Shown: positions 29,268-32,757 of the stretch, piece by piece
Position numbering within the stretch: position 1 is the first letter of the stretch
How the letters are laid out: every line of letters begins with the position of its first letter
Program-made: the position numbers and the translations under genes
Notes under the pieces: model-generated
What the model saw: only the letters and a program-made list of their open reading frames with translations
The model's database searches: none
Told to the model about the DNA's origin: nothing
DNA from: Alphaproteobacteria bacterium
GTDB taxonomy: Bacteria; Pseudomonadota; Alphaproteobacteria; DSM-16000; Inquilinaceae
Reading direction: 5' to 3'
Length of the DNA stretch: 32,757 nt
NCBI GenBank assembly: GCA_028281265.1
Contig: JANQKE010000206.1
Span: forward strand, 1-32,757

Positions 29268-30943
29268 ATGAGGAACGCGTCGGGGCTGATGTGGTCGAGG
29301 GTGACCCATTCCAGGGTCACGCTATCGCCGCCACCCAGGTCGATCTGCAGGTGGCCGCCCCAGTCTTCGGTCTGGGTCGCGGCAACCTGCAGCTCCTCGA
29401 AGCTGCCCAGGTCCGTGCCGGTCAGGTCGAGGACGTCGCCTTCCCAGGCGTTGAAGTCCTTGACCGTCAGGTCGCCGTCACCCGTTTCGAACCGGACCAC
29501 ATCCTTGCCACCGCCGACATAGACGGTGTCCGTGCCGGGGCCCGCATGGATGGTGTCGTCCCCGTCGTCGCCGAACAGCAAGTCGTCGCCCGCGCCGCCG
29601 GTGATGGTGTCGTTGCCGCTGTGGCCGTAGACCTCGTCGTCACCGTCGCCACCGGCGATCCGGTCGTCGCCCCCTTCGCCGGTCAGGAAGTCGTTGCCCG
29701 CGCCGCCGTCCAGGGTGTCGTCGCCTTCATGGCCGTGCAGCCGGTCCGCCCCGTCGCCGCCGGACAAGGCGTCCTCACCAGCTTCGCCGGTCAGCAGGTC
29801 GTCGCCATCGCCGCCGATGATGACGTCGTCGCCGTCATGGCCGTGCAGGGCATCGTTCCCGGCCCCACCGTCCATGGTGTCGTCGCCCAACTCGCCGACC
29901 AGGAGATCGTCGTCGGCGCCGCCCATCATCACGTCCGCGCCGTCGCGGCCGACCAGCAGATCGTCGCCGGCGAGGCCTTCGAGAGTGTCGCCGGCGTCGC
30001 CACCGACCAGGATGTCCTGTGCGTCGGTGCCGGTCAGCACGTCGGTCGTATCGTCATCGGCGTCCGCGTCGTCGCCGTCTCCGGCATCGTCGCCGGTCGT
30101 GTCGGCGGCGGCGACGTGATCGACCACGGCGGCCACCTGGCCCTTGTCGAAATCCACCACCGCACCGTCGTCATCGGTCACCAGACCGGTCACCGGGGCG
30201 CCGAGTTCGAGCGGCTCTTCGGCGGTCAGGCCGGCGAAGACATCCTCGGCCCGGCGTACGGTATTGTTGGTCCGGGCGGCTTGATCGTCCACCACGCCGG
30301 CGTCCATCAGCGTGTTGGCGGCGTCGCGGCCGGCATCACCCTTGATGATGATCGTGTGCTGGTTCGGACCCTCCTTGGCGAAGTCCAGGACGACATAGTC
30401 CTTGGACTTGCCGTTGGCGTTCACCACCCGGACTTCCATGTTGTCATGCGCGGTCATCAGGTTGATCAGCGCGATCAGATCCTCGGCGCCGTCGACCGTC
30501 TCAACCGGCTGGAAGGCGTTGTTCGAGCCGAAGATGTCGCCGCCCCTACCGTCGCCGTCGGCGTCGTTGAACAGGCCGCGGAACAGGTTCAGCTTCAGGA
30601 CGTCGCCCCGGTCGAAGTCGAGATCCCGGATGATGTCGATATTGGCCGCGTCGCTCATCCGCAGGTCGCGGGCATCGACTTCGAACCGGTCGGCGCCGGA
30701 GGATCCCTTCAGCACATCGTTGCCGCGACCGCCGATCAACCGGTCTTCACCCGAACCGCCGTCGAGCACATCGTTGCCGGTGCCGCCCTTGAGCAGATCG
30801 TCACCGCCGCGGCCGTTCAGGATGTCGTCCCCGCCCTTGCCGTTCAGCGTGCTGTTCCAGCCACCGCCGCCGTTTTGATCGGACAGAACGTCATCACCGT
30901 TGGTGCCGTCGAAGATCCGGTCTTCCTGGGTGTTGGTCGGCAT
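29264..30943 (-). CDS. RTX calcium-binding protein with two repeat blocks
   Basis: A 559-residue acidic protein predicted to be exported by a type I system and to fold with calcium. It has a short RTX block (about residues 12-90), a beta-rich cap (IIRDLDFDRGDVLKLN), a central unassigned domain of about 150 residues, an Asp/Ala/Thr linker, then a larger RTX block of about 19 nonapeptides (from about residue 310), and a C-terminal M10-type cap with DFNAWEGDVLDLTGTD. There is no N-terminal signal peptide. The ATG has an AAGGAG site seven bases upstream. In the large block every second repeat begins GE or GH alternately. No secretion genes are in the window. Function could be surface-layer, adhesin or enzyme-associated; no catalytic motif was recognised. 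Confidence 0.88.
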   Translation of the reverse strand: MPTNTQEDRIFDGTNGDDVLSDQNGGGGWNSTLNGKGGDDILNGRGGDDLLKGGTGNDVLDGGSGEDRLIGGRGNDVLKGSSGADRFEVDARDLRMSDAANIDIIRDLDFDRGDVLKLNLFRGLFNDADGDGRGGDIFGSNNAFQPVETVDGAEDLIALINLMTAHDNMEVRVVNANGKSKDYVVLDFAKEGPNQHTIIIKGDAGRDAANTLMDAGVVDDQAARTNNTVRRAEDVFAGLTAEEPLELGAPVTGLVTDDDGAVVDFDKGQVAAVVDHVAAADTTGDDAGDGDDADADDDTTDVLTGTDAQDILVGGDAGDTLEGLAGDDLLVGRDGADVMMGGADDDLLVGELGDDTMDGGAGNDALHGHDGDDVIIGGDGDDLLTGEAGEDALSGGDGADRLHGHEGDDTLDGGAGNDFLTGEGGDDRIAGGDGDDEVYGHSGNDTITGGAGDDLLFGDDGDDTIHAGPGTDTVYVGGGKDVVRFETGDGDLTVKDFNAWEGDVLDLTGTDLGSFEELQVAATQTEDWGGHLQIDLGGGDSVTLEWVTLDHISPDAFLI

Positions 30944-31365
30944 CGGTTTGCTCCTTCGGTAGAGCGGTTATCCGCTTCTGCCGACACAGGAGCACGTGGC
31001 GTGCCAGCGCCTGTCCAAAGGTATGGATCGGCGGGACACCTTCTAACACTTTGATTTATAAGAATTGACTGGCCAGACAGGATCCCGGGGAACGCATTGC
31101 GTTCTGCGAATCGCCACGGCGTCACCGAGTGCGTATCGCAATCTGCAACGGACTGCGGGGATCGTGCCGCAAATTGCAGATCCCGTTCGGACAGAGCGGG
31201 GGCGGGCCACGCCGACCGGCACCCCCACCCTTGCCCGTAGTACCGCGACGCGATCCGGGGCCGCTGTCGCGCCCCGGATCGGCCGTGCCACACCTCTGGA
31301 GCAAGACCGGGATTCGGACGTCACGTGCGATCACAGAGCGATCGCACGTGACACTATCCCGCTCT
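30944..31365 (-). promoter_or_regulatory. intergenic region between the two RTX genes
   Basis: This 422-base gap should hold the promoter of the downstream RTX gene. An AT-rich patch at about 31045-31071 (TTATAAATC on the minus strand) is the best promoter candidate, though no good -35 was found. The leader has two small hairpins: 30992-31004 (GCACG/CGTGC) and 30963-30976 (AGCGG/CCGCT), the latter six bases before the ribosome binding site. A nested stem-loop at 31141-31181 has ATCTGCAA/TTGCAGAT outside and TGCGG/CCGCA inside. No gene was seen. Confidence 0.4.
31320..31352 (-). terminator. 13-bp perfect stem-loop after the second RTX gene
   Basis: GTCACGTGCGATC and GATCGCACGTGAC form a perfect 13-bp stem with a 7-base loop, beginning 13 bases after the RTX stop codon. 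No T run follows on the minus strand, so it is terminator-like rather than a classical intrinsic terminator. Confidence 0.6.
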
Positions 31366-32757
31366 CTAGGAGAAGATGAAATCGTCTTCCGAGAGATTGG
31401 CCAGGTTGGTCCATTCGACGGTCAGCTTGTCGCCGCCACCGATGTCGACAATCAGGTGACCGCCCCAGCTTTCGGTCTGGGTTGCGACCGCCTCCAGCTC
31501 CTCGAAGGAGGAGATGTCGGTGCCGCTGAGGTCGATCACGTCGCCATCATGGGCCGAGAAGTCCTTGATGGTGGTGTGATCGTCACCCGTCTCGAAGACG
31601 AAGGTGTCCGCGCCGCCATTGCCGTAGAGTTGGTCGTCACCCGAGCCACCGTAGAGGATGTCATCCTCGCCACCGGCATAGATCAGATCGTTGCCGCTGC
31701 CGCCGTAGATGATGTCCTCCCCGGCATTGCCATCGAGGATGTCGTCGCCGGCACCGCCGATGACCAGGTCGTCCCCGTCCTCGCCCTGCATGATGTCGTC
31801 GCCGCTGCCGCCGCAGAGCTTGTCGTCACCGGCACCTCCTTCCATCACGTCGTCGCCGGCGCCACCCCACATCCGGTCTTCACCGGCGTTGCCGTGGACG
31901 ATGTCGTTACCTTTGCCGCCGTTGAGCACGTCGTCGCCGTCGTGACCGTAGAGCTGGTCATTGCCGCCATGGCCGATGAGGGTGTCGTCGCCGCCCTCGC
32001 CGGTCATGAAGTCGTTGCCGCCGCGGCCGAAGCCGAAATCGTCCCCGGCATGGCCATGGATGAAGTCGTCTCCCCCTTGACCGTCCAGGACATCATGCCC
32101 CTCCTCGCCGGTGAGCAGGTCGGAGTGGCCACCGCCATAGATGACGTCGTCGCCTGCGTGCCCATGCAGGTTGTCGCTCTGACGGCCTCCGTAGAGATCG
32201 TCATCGCCCTGCCCGCCGGTCAGCAGGTCCTGGCCCGAGCCGCCTCGCAGCAGGTCGTTGCCGCCCTGGCCATGAAGCTGGTCGTTGCCGCCGCGGCCCT
32301 TGAGGGTGTCGTCACCCGCACCGCCAAGCAGCATCTCGCCGCCCTTGGTGCCGCGGATCGGATTGCCCGAGGAACCGGTCTCCCGGCCGCTTAGGTCGAG
32401 ATTCTCCTCACCGGTCGGTCCGTCATCGTCGCACTCGAAGTCGTCGTCATCGTCGGAACCGTCGTCGTCGTCGTCCCCGTCGTCATCGTCGTCGCAGACG
32501 TCATCGTCATCGTCCCCGTCGTCATCGTCGTCGGAGCCGTCGTCGTCGTCATCCCCGTCGTCATCATCGTCGGAACCGTCGTCGTCATCATCCCCGTCGT
32601 CATCATCGTCGGAGCCGTCGTCGTCGTCATCCCCGTCGTCATCGTCGTCGGAGCCGTCGTCGTCATCGTCCCCGTCGTCATCGTCGTCGGAGCCGTCGTC
32701 GTCGTCATCCCCGTCGTCATCATCGTCGGAGCCGTCGTCGTCATCGTCCCCGTCGTC
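31366..32757 (-). CDS. RTX calcium-binding protein with poly-aspartate region, 5' end outside window
   Basis: At least 463 residues, open to the right edge. The visible part starts with about 115 residues of nearly pure aspartate in 13-residue units, a short linker (GPTGEENLDLSGRETGSS), about 27 RTX nonapeptides, and a C-terminal cap with FETGDDHTTIKDFSAHDGD and SFEELEAVATQTESWGGHL. The cap is clearly paralogous to that of the neighbouring RTX protein. An internal ATG at 32334 could start a shorter protein, but the frame is open through the upstream repeat in the same phase, so the longer protein is favoured. Two rare cysteines lie in the acidic region. Secretion by a type I system is expected; the function is unknown. 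Confidence 0.87.
   Translation of the reverse strand, partial: DDGDDDDDGSDDDDDGDDDDDGSDDDDDGDDDDDGSDDDDDGDDDDDGSDDDDDGDDDDDGSDDDDDGDDDDDGSDDDDDGDDDDDVCDDDDDGDDDDDGSDDDDDFECDDDGPTGEENLDLSGRETGSSGNPIRGTKGGEMLLGGAGDDTLKGRGGNDQLHGQGGNDLLRGGSGQDLLTGGQGDDDLYGGRQSDNLHGHAGDDVIYGGGHSDLLTGEEGHDVLDGQGGDDFIHGHAGDDFGFGRGGNDFMTGEGGDDTLIGHGGNDQLYGHDGDDVLNGGKGNDIVHGNAGEDRMWGGAGDDVMEGGAGDDKLCGGSGDDIMQGEDGDDLVIGGAGDDILDGNAGEDIIYGGSGNDLIYAGGEDDILYGGSGDDQLYGNGGADTFVFETGDDHTTIKDFSAHDGDVIDLSGTDISSFEELEAVATQTESWGGHLIVDIGGGDKLTVEWTNLANLSEDDFIFS
32455..32757 (-). repeat. 39-bp tandem repeat encoding Asp-rich 13-residue units
   Basis: The plus-strand marker GGAGCC or GGAACC (Gly-Ser codons on the coding strand) recurs at 32455, 32533, 32572, 32611, 32650, 32689 and 32728, all multiples of 39 bases. 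At 32494 the marker is replaced by GCAGAC, giving Val-Cys. The encoded unit is five Asp, Gly, five Asp, Gly-Ser. Third codon positions vary between GAC and GAT while the protein stays constant. The repeat continues beyond the window edge. Confidence 0.9.

Noticed and set aside
29111-31054. 647-codon plus-strand frame with Val/Ala repeats
   Set aside because: The apparent repeats are the complement of RTX codons. The minus strand encodes true RTX nonapeptides and has a good ribosome binding site.
32391-32744. Thr/Met-rich minus-strand frame
   Set aside because: It is an out-of-frame reading of the 39-bp repeat. The frame encoding aspartate is continuous with the RTX domain.
32455-32757. possible CRISPR array
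   Set aside because: Units are contiguous 39-bp coding repeats without unique spacers.

Overview
This window is GC-rich chromosomal DNA from an anoxygenic phototrophic (purple) bacterium, almost certainly an alphaproteobacterium. The basis is the bchFNBHLM-lhaA run, the divergent aerR-ppsR-bchG-transporter-bchP run, and the housekeeping order dprA-topA-rnr-protease-rpmG, which resembles alphaproteobacterial genomes. The genus cannot be fixed from the sequence alone.

Region 1 (1-10411, minus strand) is one tightly packed bacteriochlorophyll operon: bchF, bchN, bchB, bchH, bchL, bchM, lhaA, then the first codons of a gene cut by the window edge (puhA expected by synteny). It covers Mg insertion (BchH), methylation (BchM), light-independent protochlorophyllide reduction (BchN, BchB, BchL), C3-vinyl hydration (BchF) and LH1 assembly (LhaA). 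Region 2 (10412-10742) is a divergent control region with a PpsR-type operator and a perfect 14-bp palindrome. Region 3 (10743-16923, plus) holds aerR (B12-binding antirepressor), ppsR (PAS/HTH repressor), bchG, a PucC/LhaA-like transporter and bchP, so the repressor, its antagonist and the last steps of pigment synthesis sit together. A second operator of the same form lies before bchG. An 87-residue membrane protein gene follows.

Region 4 (17342-19437) is a glutathione-dependent formaldehyde oxidation pair: class III alcohol dehydrogenase and S-formylglutathione hydrolase. Region 5 (19503-27714) is housekeeping: dprA, topA, rnr (one-base overlap with topA), a lipoprotein-type S41 protease, and rpmG, a 55-codon gene. 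Region 6 (27884-32757) is accessory: a glycosyltransferase, a 144-bp inverted-repeat element, and two minus-strand paralogous RTX calcium-binding proteins. The second RTX gene runs off the right edge through a 39-bp tandem repeat encoding nearly pure aspartate.

The most unusual signal is in the RTX proteins. Their nonapeptide repeats carry a higher-order 36-residue pattern in which every second repeat begins alternately with Gly-Glu and Gly-His, predicting a Glu/His stripe along one face of the beta-roll. No CRISPR array, tRNA, rRNA, transposase or complete new multi-gene system was seen.
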